From contig NZ_JFHD01000009.1 in NCBI RefSeq assembly GCF_000698575.1, positions 62,001 through 126,000 on the forward strand: a stretch of 64,000 nt of DNA, in the 5' to 3' direction. Origin of the DNA: Caballeronia zhejiangensis. Lineage in GTDB: Bacteria > Pseudomonadota > Gammaproteobacteria > Burkholderiales > Burkholderiaceae. Of the stretch, positions 25,230-34,032 are shown one piece after another (position 1 is the stretch's first letter; each line of letters starts with the position of its first letter). The notes beneath the pieces were generated by a model. It was not told where the DNA came from and made no database searches. It saw only the letters and a list, made by a program, of their open reading frames with translations. The position numbers were made by a program, and so were the translations under genes.

Positions 25230-27146
25230 ATGTACGACTTGCTGAAAACCATCGACGATCCGGCCGATCTCCGCGCCCTCGATCGCCGCCAATTGCAACC
25301 GCTGGCCGACGAGCTGCGAGCCTACGTGCTCGATAGCGTGTCCCAGACGGGCGGCCATCTGTCGTCCAATCTGGGCACGGTGGAGCTGACCATCGCGTTG
25401 CACTATGTGTTCGATACGCCTAATGACCGCATCGTCTGGGACGTCGGTCATCAGACGTATCCGCACAAGATCCTGACCGGCCGCCGCGATCAGATGCCGG
25501 GGCTGCGCCAGCTCGGCGGCATCTCCGGTTTCCCGCGCCGCGCCGAATCCGAATACGACACCTTCGGCACCGCGCATTCGAGCACGTCGATTTCGGCTGC
25601 GCTCGGCATGGCGATCGCCAACAAGCTGCAGGGCGACAACCGCTTTTCGATCGCCGTGATCGGCGACGGCGCGATGACCGCGGGCATGGCCTTCGAAGCG
25701 ATGAACAACGCGGGCGTCGCCGACGACGTGCCGCTGCTCGTCATCCTCAACGACAACGACATGTCGATTTCGCCGCCGGTCGGCGCGTTGAATCGCCATC
25801 TCGCGCGTCTGATGTCGGGCCGTTTCTACGCCGCCGCGCGCGCGGGCGTCGAACGCGTGCTGCGCCATGCGCCGCCCGTGCTCGATCTCGCGCGCAAGCT
25901 CGAAGAGCACGCGAAGGGCATGATCGTACCGGCCACGCTATTCGAGGAGTTCGGCTTCAACTACATCGGCCCGATCGACGGTCACGATCTCGATTCGCTG
26001 ATCCCGACGCTGCAGAACATCAAGGAACTGCGCGGCCCGCAATTCCTGCACGTCGTCACGAAGAAAGGCCAGGGCTACAAGCTCGCGGAAGCCGATCCGG
26101 TGCTGTATCACGGTCCGGGCAAGTTCAATCCGGCTGAAGGCATCAAGCCGTCGACGGCGCCATCGAAGAAGACTTACACGCAGGTGTTCGGCGAATGGCT
26201 GTGCGACGCCGCAGCGCAAGACTCGCGCGTGGTCGGCATCACGCCGGCGATGCGCGAAGGCTCCGGCATGGTCGAGTTCGAGAAGCGCTTCCCGGACCGC
26301 TATTTCGATGTCGGCATCGCCGAACAGCACGCGGTGACCTTCGCGGGCGGCCTGGCCGCGGACGGCATGAAGCCGGTCGTCGCCATCTATTCGACCTTCC
26401 TGCAACGCGCGTATGACCAACTGATCCACGACGTCGCGCTGCAGAATCTGCCAGTCGTGTTCGCGATCGATCGCGCGGGCCTCGTCGGCGCGGACGGCGC
26501 GACGCACGCGGGCAACTACGATCTCGCGTTCCTGCGCTGCATCCCGAACATGACGGTGATGGCCGCGTCGGACGAAAACGAGTGCCGCCAGATGCTCTAC
26601 ACGGCGCTGCAGCAGCCGAACCCGACGGCCGTGCGCTATCCGCGCGGCGCGGGCACCGGCGTGGCGACGGTCAAGCAGATGACCGCGATTCCGGTCGGCA
26701 AGGGCGAGATTCGCCGCGAGTCGTCGCAAAAGCTGGGCTCGGGCAAGCGCATCGCTATTTGCGCGTTCGGCACGATGGTCGCGCCGTCGCTCGCCGCCGC
26801 CGAGGAACTGGATTTGACCGTCGCCAACATGCGCTTCGTGAAACCGGTCGACGCCGATCTGCTGCGCGAACTCGCCGCCACGCACGACGCGATCGTCACG
26901 ATCGAAGAAGGCACGATCATGGGCGGCGCGGGTTCCGCGTGCGTCGAAGCGCTGCTTGCAAGCTCCATCGTGAAGCCCGTGCTGCAACTCGGCTTGCCGG
27001 ACGTGTTCATCGATCACGGCGATCCGGCCAAGCTGCTGTCGAGCGTCGGACTGGACGCGGCTGGCATCGCCAAGTCGATTCGCGAGCGCTTCATCGACGC
27101 AATCGAAAGCGCCAACGCAGGGAAGCTGACGAAGCGCGTCGCCTGA
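25230..27146 (+). CDS. dxs: 1-deoxy-D-xylulose-5-phosphate synthase
   Basis: The 638-residue thiamine-diphosphate enzyme has [20 protein letters not shown] at the N-terminus, the [15 protein letters not shown] segment, the TPP motif [18 protein letters not shown], and in the transketolase-like part [20 protein letters not shown]. It joins pyruvate and glyceraldehyde 3-phosphate, the first step of the MEP isoprenoid pathway, and follows ispA in the same operon. Confidence 0.96.
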   Translation: MYDLLKTIDDPADLRALDRRQLQPLADELRAYVLDSVSQTGGHLSSNLGTVELTIALHYVFDTPNDRIVWDVGHQTYPHKILTGRRDQMPGLRQLGGISGFPRRAESEYDTFGTAHSSTSISAALGMAIANKLQGDNRFSIAVIGDGAMTAGMAFEAMNNAGVADDVPLLVILNDNDMSISPPVGALNRHLARLMSGRFYAAARAGVERVLRHAPPVLDLARKLEEHAKGMIVPATLFEEFGFNYIGPIDGHDLDSLIPTLQNIKELRGPQFLHVVTKKGQGYKLAEADPVLYHGPGKFNPAEGIKPSTAPSKKTYTQVFGEWLCDAAAQDSRVVGITPAMREGSGMVEFEKRFPDRYFDVGIAEQHAVTFAGGLAADGMKPVVAIYSTFLQRAYDQLIHDVALQNLPVVFAIDRAGLVGADGATHAGNYDLAFLRCIPNMTVMAASDENECRQMLYTALQQPNPTAVRYPRGAGTGVATVKQMTAIPVGKGEIRRESSQKLGSGKRIAICAFGTMVAPSLAAAEELDLTVANMRFVKPVDADLLRELAATHDAIVTIEEGTIMGGAGSACVEALLASSIVKPVLQLGLPDVFIDHGDPAKLLSSVGLDAAGIAKSIRERFIDAIESANAGKLTKRVA

Positions 27147-27200
27147 CGACGCTTCGCTCGAACGGCGCGCTCGGGGTGCGCCGTGCATCAACGCTTTGGC

Positions 27201-27230
27201 ACACGGCGCGGGCATCGTCCCGCGCCGTGT
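27201..27230. terminator. 12-bp hairpin between dxs and folE2
   Basis: Arms ACACGGCGCGGG and CCCGCGCCGTGT are perfect around loop CATCGT. There is no T tract after it, so it may be a weak dxs transcript end or an mRNA-stability structure rather than a classical terminator. Confidence 0.5.
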
Positions 27231-27292
27231 GCGCTTGAACGTATCGACCCGCTCGCGTCTTGCGCGACGCGCGGCGCATAAGGACAAAACAA

Positions 27293-28099
27293 ATGAATCA
27301 GATGAATCCCGCCTTCGTGATGCCCGACGTCCAGAGCACGCCCGACACGCGTCAGATCGCGATTCAGCGCGTCGGCGTCAAGGGCGTGCGCTATCCGCTG
27401 ACGGTGCTGACGGAAGACGGGCTGAAGCCGACCGTCGGCGTATGGAACCTCGACGTGCATCTGCCCGCGGAACAGAAGGGCACGCACATGTCGCGTTTCG
27501 TCGCGTTGCTGGAAGAGCACCGGCTGCCGGTCGATCAGCACGCGCTGCGCGGATTGCTCTCGCTGATGCTGGCGAAGCTCGAAGCGCACTCCGGCCGTAT
27601 CGAAGTGACGATGCCGTACTTCGTCATGAAGACCGCGCCGGTCTCGGGCGTGAAGAGCTTGCTGGACTACGAAGTGACGTTTATCGCCGAGCGGCGTGAC
27701 GGCGACACGCGCATGTCGATCAAGGTGCTCGTGCCGGTGACGAGCCTGTGCCCGTGCTCGAAGAAGATTTCGCAGTACGGCGCGCACAACCAGCGCTCGC
27801 ACGTCACGATTGCGGCGGAATTGGCCGACGAGATGGCGGTGGAGGAACTGATCCGCATCGCCGAGGAAGAGGCGTCGTGCGAACTGTGGGGCTTGCTGAA
27901 GCGTCCGGACGAGAAGTTCGTCACCGAGCGCGCGTATGAAAATCCGAAGTTCGTCGAGGACCTCGTGCGCGATGTCGCGACGCGCCTGAACGCCGACGCG
28001 CGCATCGTCGCCTATACGCTCGAAGCCGAGAACTTCGAGTCGATCCACAATCACAGTGCGTATGCCGTGATCGAGCGCGACAAGCGCCGCGACGCCTGA
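27293..28099 (+). CDS. folE2: GTP cyclohydrolase FolE2 (type IB)
   Basis: The 268-residue protein has the FolE2 signatures: [22 protein letters not shown] at the N-terminus, the Cys-containing [21 protein letters not shown] (metal/active-site loop) and [34 protein letters not shown]. It makes dihydroneopterin triphosphate for folate, the metal-promiscuous alternative to FolE1. In several bacteria it is induced under zinc shortage by Zur, but I see no clear Zur site. AAGGA lies about eight bases before the ATG. Confidence 0.93.
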   Translation: MNQMNPAFVMPDVQSTPDTRQIAIQRVGVKGVRYPLTVLTEDGLKPTVGVWNLDVHLPAEQKGTHMSRFVALLEEHRLPVDQHALRGLLSLMLAKLEAHSGRIEVTMPYFVMKTAPVSGVKSLLDYEVTFIAERRDGDTRMSIKVLVPVTSLCPCSKKISQYGAHNQRSHVTIAAELADEMAVEELIRIAEEEASCELWGLLKRPDEKFVTERAYENPKFVEDLVRDVATRLNADARIVAYTLEAENFESIHNHSAYAVIERDKRRDA

Positions 28100-28103
28100 A
28101 CGT

Positions 28104-29021
28104 CTAGGCAAGCGCCGTTTCCGTGGAAACGTGCGCTTCCCGCACCGATTCCACCACGAGCGACGCCAGCCGCTCGACGAGCGGCGAGCCCTTTCCCGAC
28201 GCGCGATGCAGCGCGAGCGGAATCGACGGCAGCGCGGGCAAACCGCCTTCGCCGCCATCGAGCGGACGAACGGTCGACGGCAGGCCGTAGCTCGTTCGCA
28301 CCGTCACGCCGAGTCCCGCCGCTGCCGCCGCCCACAGTCCGGACAGGCTCGGGCTCGTGAACGCCACACGCCATTTGATGCCCGCACGGTCGAGCGCCGC
28401 CGCCGCCGCGCTGTGGAAGAGACACGGCCGATCGAAAACGATGAGCGGCAAGGGCTCGTCGGCGTCGAAATGCCAGGGAACGGTCGATGACGCAATCCAG
28501 CGCATCGGCGGCGCGGCGATCGGCTCGGGCAGATTCGACGCCTGACTTTCATCCGGCACGCCCGCCGCGCCCCACACGAGCGCGAGATCGAGCTGCGCGC
28601 CGCCGATGCGCTCCAGCAGTTCCGTATTCCGCGCGACGCGCGCTTCGATCCGCACTTTCGGGTGCGCTCGCGCGAAGCGTCCGAGCACATCGGGCAGCAC
28701 GACTTCGCCGAAATCTTCCTGCAGACCGAGCCGGATCCAGCCTTCCAGATCGACGCCGCGAACCGCGACCGCGGCTTCGTCGTTCAGCTCGACGAGCCGC
28801 CGCGCGTAGTTGAGCATGACCTCGCCGGCATCGGTGAGTGCGAGCCCGCGTCCCGATTTGCGAAACAGCGGTGTGCCCGCCTGTTCTTCCAGCTTGTGAA
28901 TCTGGGCGCTGACGGCGGACGTCGAACGCCCGACGCGATCGGCTGCTTTCGCGAAACTCCCGAGGTCCACGCCCGCGACGAAGCTGCGCAACACCGCGAG
29001 GTCGAAGGTTGTCTGGCTCAT
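28104..29021 (-). CDS. LysR-family transcriptional regulator
   Basis: The 305-residue protein has an N-terminal LysR HTH (FDLAVLRSFVAGVDLGSFAKAADRVGRSTSAVSAQIHKLEEQAG) and a periplasmic-binding-like effector domain. It is transcribed away from the MFS transporter at 29115, so it probably controls that gene; the shared 90-base gap is short. The start MSQTTFD was chosen because twelve earlier codons have no support. Effector unknown. Confidence 0.88.
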   Translation of the reverse strand: MSQTTFDLAVLRSFVAGVDLGSFAKAADRVGRSTSAVSAQIHKLEEQAGTPLFRKSGRGLALTDAGEVMLNYARRLVELNDEAAVAVRGVDLEGWIRLGLQEDFGEVVLPDVLGRFARAHPKVRIEARVARNTELLERIGGAQLDLALVWGAAGVPDESQASNLPEPIAAPPMRWIASSTVPWHFDADEPLPLIVFDRPCLFHSAAAAALDRAGIKWRVAFTSPSLSGLWAAAAAGLGVTVRTSYGLPSTVRPLDGGEGGLPALPSIPLALHRASGKGSPLVERLASLVVESVREAHVSTETALA

Positions 29022-29114
29022 GATGACAGTCCCGATTTGATGAACGGTCCGTCGCAAACTTTGCGATTTTCAGGATGATGTTAAGCGTTCAAACTGGCCC
29101 CAGTCAACTTTTCG

Positions 29115-30350
29115 ATGGACTGCGACATGGCCATTTCTCTCGCTTTGAACACCAAAACCGCACTCGGCGATGGACACCGCTGGAAAGTGCTCGGCGTGGG
29201 CGTCGCGGCGAACGCGAGCGTGTCGGCGGCGGCGACGGGCTTTCCGACGACCGCCGTCTGGGTGCGCGGCGCCTACCATCTGAGCAACGGGCAACTGGGC
29301 GTCGTGCTGGGCGCCCTAGGCTTGGGCGTCGCGCTGTCCGAATTGCCGTGTGGCGTTCTCACCGACAAGTGGGGCGACCGTCCCGTCCTGCTGACCGGTC
29401 TTTTTTCGACGGCCGCGGTGCTCGTCGCGATGACTTTGTTCGCGACGCCCGCGACGGCGAGCTTCGGCTGGCTCGTCTTCGCGATGTGCGCGCTCGGCCT
29501 GCTCGGCGGCAGCGTCAATGGGTCGAGCGGACGCGCGGTGATGGCGTGGTTCGGCGAAGGCGAGCGCGGCCTCGCGATGAGCATTCGCCAGACGGCTGTG
29601 CCGCTCGGCGGCGGCATCGGCGCGGCGTTGCTGCCGTGGCTCGCGTCGTCGCATGGTTTCGGGGCGGTATTCGGCGCGCTCGCCGCGATGTGCGCGCTGT
29701 CCGGCATTTTCGCCTGGCGCTGGCTTCACGAGCCGGCTGAAGCAGTTCATCGGGCGATTCGGAGCGCAGGCGCCGCGCCGCTGAAAAACGCGCTGGTCTG
29801 GCGCGTCGTGCTGGGCATCGGCATCTTGTGCGTGCCGCAGTTCGCGGTGCTGAGTTTCGCGACGATCTTCATGCACGCCGCCGCGCACTTCGGCCTGACC
29901 GCGATCAGCACGACGATGGCGACGCTCCAGATCGGTGCGATCGCGATGCGCGTCTGGAGCGGCCGCCACACCGACCGGCACCGCAACCGCCGCACGTACC
30001 TGCGCGTATCGACGATCGTCGCGTGCGCGTCGTTCGTCGTGCTCGGTATCGCGACGGCGCTCGGCGCGGTCCATTGGCCCGTTTTGCTCGCGGCGATGCT
30101 GATTCTCGCGGGCGTCTGCGTGTCGGCATGGCACGGCGTCGCGTACACGGAACTGGCGACGCTCGCGGGCACCGAACGCGCGGGCACCGCGCTCGGCATG
30201 GCGAACACGGCGGTCTTCGTCGGCTTTTTCGTGACGCCGCTCGCCATTCCGCACGTGCTCGCGATCGGTTCCTGGCCGATGGTCTGGCTCGGGGCGGGCG
30301 TGTGCGCGTCGCTCGCGTGGCCGTTGTTTCCGAGGCACGCGCGCGCTTAA
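29115..30350 (+). CDS. MFS transporter (CynX/NimT-like)
   Basis: The roughly 410-residue protein has 12 predicted hydrophobic segments and the motif GVLTDKWGDRPVLLTG after helix 2, the classic MFS loop 2-3 signature, and a degenerate repeat HTDRHRNRRTYLR after helix 8. Divergent LysR regulator and downstream GST suggest export or uptake of a small organic compound. Start may be the ATG at 29115 or the ATG at 29127; neither has a strong ribosome site. Confidence 0.82.
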   Translation: MDCDMAISLALNTKTALGDGHRWKVLGVGVAANASVSAAATGFPTTAVWVRGAYHLSNGQLGVVLGALGLGVALSELPCGVLTDKWGDRPVLLTGLFSTAAVLVAMTLFATPATASFGWLVFAMCALGLLGGSVNGSSGRAVMAWFGEGERGLAMSIRQTAVPLGGGIGAALLPWLASSHGFGAVFGALAAMCALSGIFAWRWLHEPAEAVHRAIRSAGAAPLKNALVWRVVLGIGILCVPQFAVLSFATIFMHAAAHFGLTAISTTMATLQIGAIAMRVWSGRHTDRHRNRRTYLRVSTIVACASFVVLGIATALGAVHWPVLLAAMLILAGVCVSAWHGVAYTELATLAGTERAGTALGMANTAVFVGFFVTPLAIPHVLAIGSWPMVWLGAGVCASLAWPLFPRHARA

Positions 30351-30389
30351 ACTGGCCGTCCACGTCATCACCACCACGCGGAGCGCATC

Positions 30390-31016
30390 TTGATTCTCAT
30401 CGGCCAATACGATTCCCCGTTCGTGCGGCGCGTCGGCATCGCGCTGAAGCTCTACGACATGGCGTTCGAGCATCGCCCGTGGTCGGTGTTCGGCGACGCC
30501 GACAAGATCGCGCCGTACAACCCGCTGTGCCGCGTGCCGACGCTCGTGCTCGATTCCGGCGATACGCTCATCGAAAGCACGATGATCCTCGACTATCTCG
30601 ACGCAGAGGCGGGCGATGCGCGCGCTTTGATTCCATCGGGCGGGCCGGAGCGACGTCAGGCGCTGAAGGTCTGCGCGCTCGCGACCGGTCTCGCCGACAA
30701 GGCCGTCGCGCTCGTCTACGAACGCGTGCTGCACAAGGAGAAATCGCAGGCGTGGCTCGATCGCTGCACGGGGCAGGTCGAGCGTGTGTTGAATGCGCTG
30801 GAAGCGGACCGCGCTGCGCGTGCGACGCCTTACTGGTTCGGCGATGCAATCGGCCACGCCGATATCGCCGTGGCCTGCGCGCTGCGCTTCGCGCGCGAGG
30901 CGCATCCGGAAATTTTCAGCGCGACGCGCTGGCCGACGCTCATCGGCCATAGCGATCGCTGCGAAACGCTGCCCGTCTTCAAGGCGATCGTGCAGCCGTT
31001 CAATCCGCCTCGATAA
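30390..31016 (+). CDS. Glutathione S-transferase family protein (TTG start)
   Basis: The 208-residue protein begins at a TTG with GGAG nine bases before it; no in-frame ATG lies near the fold's start. The N-terminal thioredoxin-like domain has YDSPFVRRVGIALKL (catalytic Ser rather than Cys in the CxxC position), NPLCRVPTLVLDSGDTLIESTMILDYLD (the cis-Pro and glutathione-binding ES motif), followed by an all-helical domain. It conjugates or isomerises electrophiles with glutathione. It may be co-transcribed with the upstream MFS gene (39 bases). Confidence 0.85.
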   Translation: MILIGQYDSPFVRRVGIALKLYDMAFEHRPWSVFGDADKIAPYNPLCRVPTLVLDSGDTLIESTMILDYLDAEAGDARALIPSGGPERRQALKVCALATGLADKAVALVYERVLHKEKSQAWLDRCTGQVERVLNALEADRAARATPYWFGDAIGHADIAVACALRFAREAHPEIFSATRWPTLIGHSDRCETLPVFKAIVQPFNPPR

Positions 31017-31022
31017 AGTGGC

Positions 31023-32051
31023 TCAGGCGCGCGCGAGCGACGTGAGATCCCAGCGCGGCTTCACGGTGAACGCGTAGTCGCGCAGGGCCTGCTCCGGCCA
31101 GCGCGACAGGCGCAGCGCGCCCGCGAGCGCGATCATCGCGCCGTTGTCGGTGCATAGCGACAGGTCGGGGTAATGCACGTCGAAGCGGCGCTTTTTCGCC
31201 GCCGCCGACAGCGCCTCGCGCAACTGCCGGTTCGCGCCGACGCCGCCCGCCACGACGAGCCGCTTCAACCCCGTTTTCTTCAGCGCGGCGAGCGATTTAG
31301 CGACGAGCACGTCCACGGCCGCATCGACGAAACCGCGCGCGAGATCGGCCTTGGCCTGCTCGCAGACGTTGTTGCCGAGCTTGCGGCTGTGCGTGAGCAC
31401 GGCGGTTTTCAGGCCGCTGAAGCTGAAATCGAGATCGCCGGAATGGAGCATCGGACGCGGCAGCGCGACCGCGCCGGACGTGCCGAATTCCGCGAGCCGC
31501 GACACTTCCGGCCCGCCCGGATAGCCGAGGCCGAGCAGCTTCGCGGTCTTGTCGAAGGCTTCGCCGGCGGCGTCGTCGAGTGTTTCGCCGAGCGTCTCGT
31601 AGACGCCGACATCGGTCACGCGCATCAACTGCGTGTGTCCGCCGGACACGAGCAGCGCGACGAACGGAAAGGGCGGCGGCGCGTCGACGAGCAGCGGCGA
31701 CAGCAAATGCCCTTCCAGATGATGGATGCCGACGGTCGGCTTGTCCCACGCCATCGCCAGCGCATTCGCGATGCTCGCGCCGACGAGCAGCGCCCCCGCG
31801 AGCCCCGGCCCTTGCGTGAACGCGATGGCGTCGATGTCGCCGCGCTGTGCGCCGGACTTGTCGAGCACTTCCTCCAGCAGCGGCAGCGCGCGGCGGATGT
31901 GATCGCGCGAAGCCAGTTCGGGCACGACGCCGCCGTAATCGCGATGCATCGCGATCTGCGAATGAAGGGCGTGCGAAAGCAGGCCGCGCTCGGTGTCGTA
32001 GAGTGCGAGGCCGGTTTCGTCGCAGGAGCTTTCGATGCCTAGAACTAGCAT
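31023..32051 (-). CDS. tsaD: tRNA N6-adenosine threonylcarbamoyltransferase TsaD
   Basis: The 342-residue ASKHA-fold protein has [16 protein letters not shown] at the N-terminus, the metal-binding [10 protein letters not shown] (His111-x3-His115), [13 protein letters not shown], and [12 protein letters not shown] near the C-terminus. With TsaB and TsaE it transfers threonylcarbamoyl to A37 of ANN-decoding tRNAs, including the tRNA-Ile gene found further on. It is placed near yqeY-dnaG-rpoD as in other betaproteobacteria, but on the other strand. Confidence 0.96.
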   Translation of the reverse strand: MLVLGIESSCDETGLALYDTERGLLSHALHSQIAMHRDYGGVVPELASRDHIRRALPLLEEVLDKSGAQRGDIDAIAFTQGPGLAGALLVGASIANALAMAWDKPTVGIHHLEGHLLSPLLVDAPPPFPFVALLVSGGHTQLMRVTDVGVYETLGETLDDAAGEAFDKTAKLLGLGYPGGPEVSRLAEFGTSGAVALPRPMLHSGDLDFSFSGLKTAVLTHSRKLGNNVCEQAKADLARGFVDAAVDVLVAKSLAALKKTGLKRLVVAGGVGANRQLREALSAAAKKRRFDVHYPDLSLCTDNGAMIALAGALRLSRWPEQALRDYAFTVKPRWDLTSLARA

Positions 32052-32117
32052 GGATTCAATGCGTTAGAGGAACAGAAAAGTATAGCAGCGGGCGTGATCG
32101 AGCGTGTCGAAGGTAAA

Positions 32118-33353
32118 ATGCGCGCCATGGAATCCTTCGATATCGCCGTCATCGGCGCGGGCGCGGCCGGCATGATGTGCGCGGCCGTGGCCGCTCAATC
32201 CGGACGCCGCGTCGTCCTTCTCGACCACGCAGAGCGTCTCGCCGAAAAAATCCGCATCTCCGGCGGCGGGCGCTGCAACTTCACGAACATCAACGCGCAG
32301 CCTGCCAATTTTCTGTCGGCGAATCCGCATTTTTGCCGCTCCGCGCTCGCCCGCTACACGCCGCGCGATTTTCTCGCGCTGCTCAAGCAATACCGCGTGA
32401 AGTGGCACGAGAAGCACAAGGGCCAGCTCTTCTGCGACGACTCCAGCGAGACCATCATCGACGTGCTCAAAAGCGAGTGCGATGCCGGTCGCGTCGCGTG
32501 GCGGCGTCCGGTCGCCGTGCATGAGGTCCGTCACGACGGCGCGCGTTTCGCGCTCGATACGAACGCGGGCACGATCGGCGCGGCGGCGCTCGTGATCGCG
32601 ACCGGCGGCCTGTCGATTCCGAAGATCGGCGCGACGGATTTCGGCTATCGCGTCGCCAAGCAGTTCGGCCACAAGCTCGTCGATACGCGTCCGGCGCTCG
32701 TGCCGCTCACGTTCACGTCCGCCGACTGGGCGCCGTTCGCGCAGCTGTCGGGGCTTTCGCTGCCGGTTCGCATCAGCACGGGCAAAGGCAAGACGCGCGG
32801 CGAATTCGACGAAGACTTGCTGCTCACGCATCGCGGCGTGTCGGGGCCGGGCGTGCTGCAGATTTCGAGCTACTGGAACACGTCGGAGCCGATTCACGTC
32901 GATCTGCTTCCCGACCTCGATCCGACCGCCATGCTGATCGAAGCCAAAGCCGGCTCGAAAAAGCAGATCGGCAATTTTCTGGCCGAGCACGTTCCCGCGC
33001 GTCTCGCGCACGCGTGGCTCGAAGCGCAGCGCGTGCCGGTCGACGCGCGCCTCGCCGATCTGCCGGATCGCACGCTGAAAGCGATCGGCGCATCGCTGTC
33101 GGACTGGACGCTCACGCCGAGCGGCACCGAAGGCTATCGCAAGGCGGAAGTCACGCGCGGCGGCGTCGACACGCGCGAGCTTTCATCCGCGACGATGATG
33201 AGCGAGCGCGTCGCGGGGCTGTATTTCATCGGCGAGGCGGTCGATGTCACCGGCTGGCTCGGCGGCTATAACTTCCAGTGGGCGTGGGCTTCGGGCGTCG
33301 CCGCGGGCAAGGCCGCCGCGGAGTACGCGCGAGACGCGGCGACGACCGCCTGA
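32118..33353 (+). CDS. NAD(P)/FAD-dependent oxidoreductase, HI0933/BaiN family
   Basis: The roughly 411-residue flavoprotein has the dinucleotide motif DIAVIGAGAAGMMCAAVAA at the N-terminus, the family hallmark RISGGGRCNFTNIN and the C-terminal AVDVTGWLGGYNFQWAWASG. The family is widespread and poorly characterised; one member, BaiN, reduces a bile-acid C=C bond. A start at 32118 has AAGG just upstream; ATG 32127 is an alternative. It lies between tsaD and the small-RNA candidate ahead of yqeY. Confidence 0.85.
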   Translation: MRAMESFDIAVIGAGAAGMMCAAVAAQSGRRVVLLDHAERLAEKIRISGGGRCNFTNINAQPANFLSANPHFCRSALARYTPRDFLALLKQYRVKWHEKHKGQLFCDDSSETIIDVLKSECDAGRVAWRRPVAVHEVRHDGARFALDTNAGTIGAAALVIATGGLSIPKIGATDFGYRVAKQFGHKLVDTRPALVPLTFTSADWAPFAQLSGLSLPVRISTGKGKTRGEFDEDLLLTHRGVSGPGVLQISSYWNTSEPIHVDLLPDLDPTAMLIEAKAGSKKQIGNFLAEHVPARLAHAWLEAQRVPVDARLADLPDRTLKAIGASLSDWTLTPSGTEGYRKAEVTRGGVDTRELSSATMMSERVAGLYFIGEAVDVTGWLGGYNFQWAWASGVAAGKAAAEYARDAATTA

Positions 33354-33400
33354 GGGCGTCCGTCCGGGGGTTTTGGCGAGTCTCGAAACGCGGACCCGTT

Positions 33401-33409
33401 TGCTATACT
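33401..33409 (+). promoter_or_regulatory. Extended -10 promoter (TGCTATACT)
   Basis: TGC directly before TATACT makes an extended -10, which can replace a weak -35; no good -35 is seen 17 bases upstream. It would start RNA near 33415, upstream of three hairpins and a terminator. Confidence 0.6.
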
Positions 33410-33414
33410 CGGAC

Positions 33415-33503
33415 GGTCATCGGAGGATTCTCTCCGCTTTCCGCTGGCGCCAGGAAGGCTGTCTGCTAATCCCGCTTGAGGAGGCGTTCCCAAGCGGGTT
33501 TTT
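33415..33503 (+). ncRNA. Candidate structured small RNA / leader upstream of yqeY
   Basis: About 89 nt lie between an extended -10 box and an intrinsic terminator. Within it I can fold CGGAG/CTCCG (33421-33436), a second hairpin built on TTCC-CTGG-cg-CCAG-GAA (about 33440-33458) and the terminator stem CCCGCTTG/CAAGCGGG (33471-33498) with T5. No start codon with a ribosome site opens a frame of useful size. It could be a free small RNA or an attenuator-type leader for yqeY-dnaG-rpoD. I cannot match it to a named RNA family. Confidence 0.5.
33471..33503 (+). terminator. Intrinsic terminator inside the yqeY leader
   Basis: Stem CCCGCTTG/CAAGCGGG with a 12-base loop and T5, 64 bases before the yqeY start. 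It would end the small-RNA candidate or attenuate the downstream operon. Confidence 0.8.
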
Positions 33504-33566
33504 GCTTTCGCGGGACCGCCGCGCGCCGGCCGGAATTCAAACTTTCGCAATTGCACCGGGTGAACG

Positions 33567-34013
33567 ATGAGCCTCAAAGACCAGATCAACGACGACATGA
33601 AGACTGCCATGCGCGCGAAGGAAACCGAGCGTCTCGGCACGATTCGTCTGCTGCTCGCGGCAATCAAGCAGCGCGAAGTCGACGATCGCGTCACGCTCGA
33701 CGACGCGGGCATCACCGCCGTCATCGACAAGATGATCAAGCAGCGCAAGGATTCGATCAGCCAGTTCGAAGCCGCGAGCCGCACCGATCTCGCCGACAAG
33801 GAGAAAGCGGAGCTGGCGGTGCTGGCGGCGTATATGCCCGAACAGCTTTCCGCCGAAGCGATCGCTGCCGAAGTCCAGGCAGCCGTCGCCGCGACCGGCG
33901 CCGCCGGGCCGCAGGACATGGGCAAGGTGATGGGCGTGCTGAAGCCGAAGCTCGCCGGCAAGGCCGACATGACCGCCGTCTCCGCGCAGGTGAAAGCCGC
34001 ACTCGCCAAGTAA
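33567..34013 (+). CDS. GatB/YqeY-domain protein
   Basis: The 148-residue helical protein has MSLKDQINDDMKTAMRAKETERLGTIRLLLAAIKQREVD and the C-terminal GPQDMGKVMGVLKPKLAGKADM, the YqeY pattern related to the tail domain of amidotransferase GatB. It probably binds tRNA, but the role is not established. It precedes dnaG by 19 bases and is read in the same operon. In many relatives rpsU lies immediately upstream; here no S21 reading frame is found in that gap. Confidence 0.9.
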   Translation: MSLKDQINDDMKTAMRAKETERLGTIRLLLAAIKQREVDDRVTLDDAGITAVIDKMIKQRKDSISQFEAASRTDLADKEKAELAVLAAYMPEQLSAEAIAAEVQAAVAATGAAGPQDMGKVMGVLKPKLAGKADMTAVSAQVKAALAK

Positions 34014-34032
34014 CGTCCGCAGCTTTCGATCG

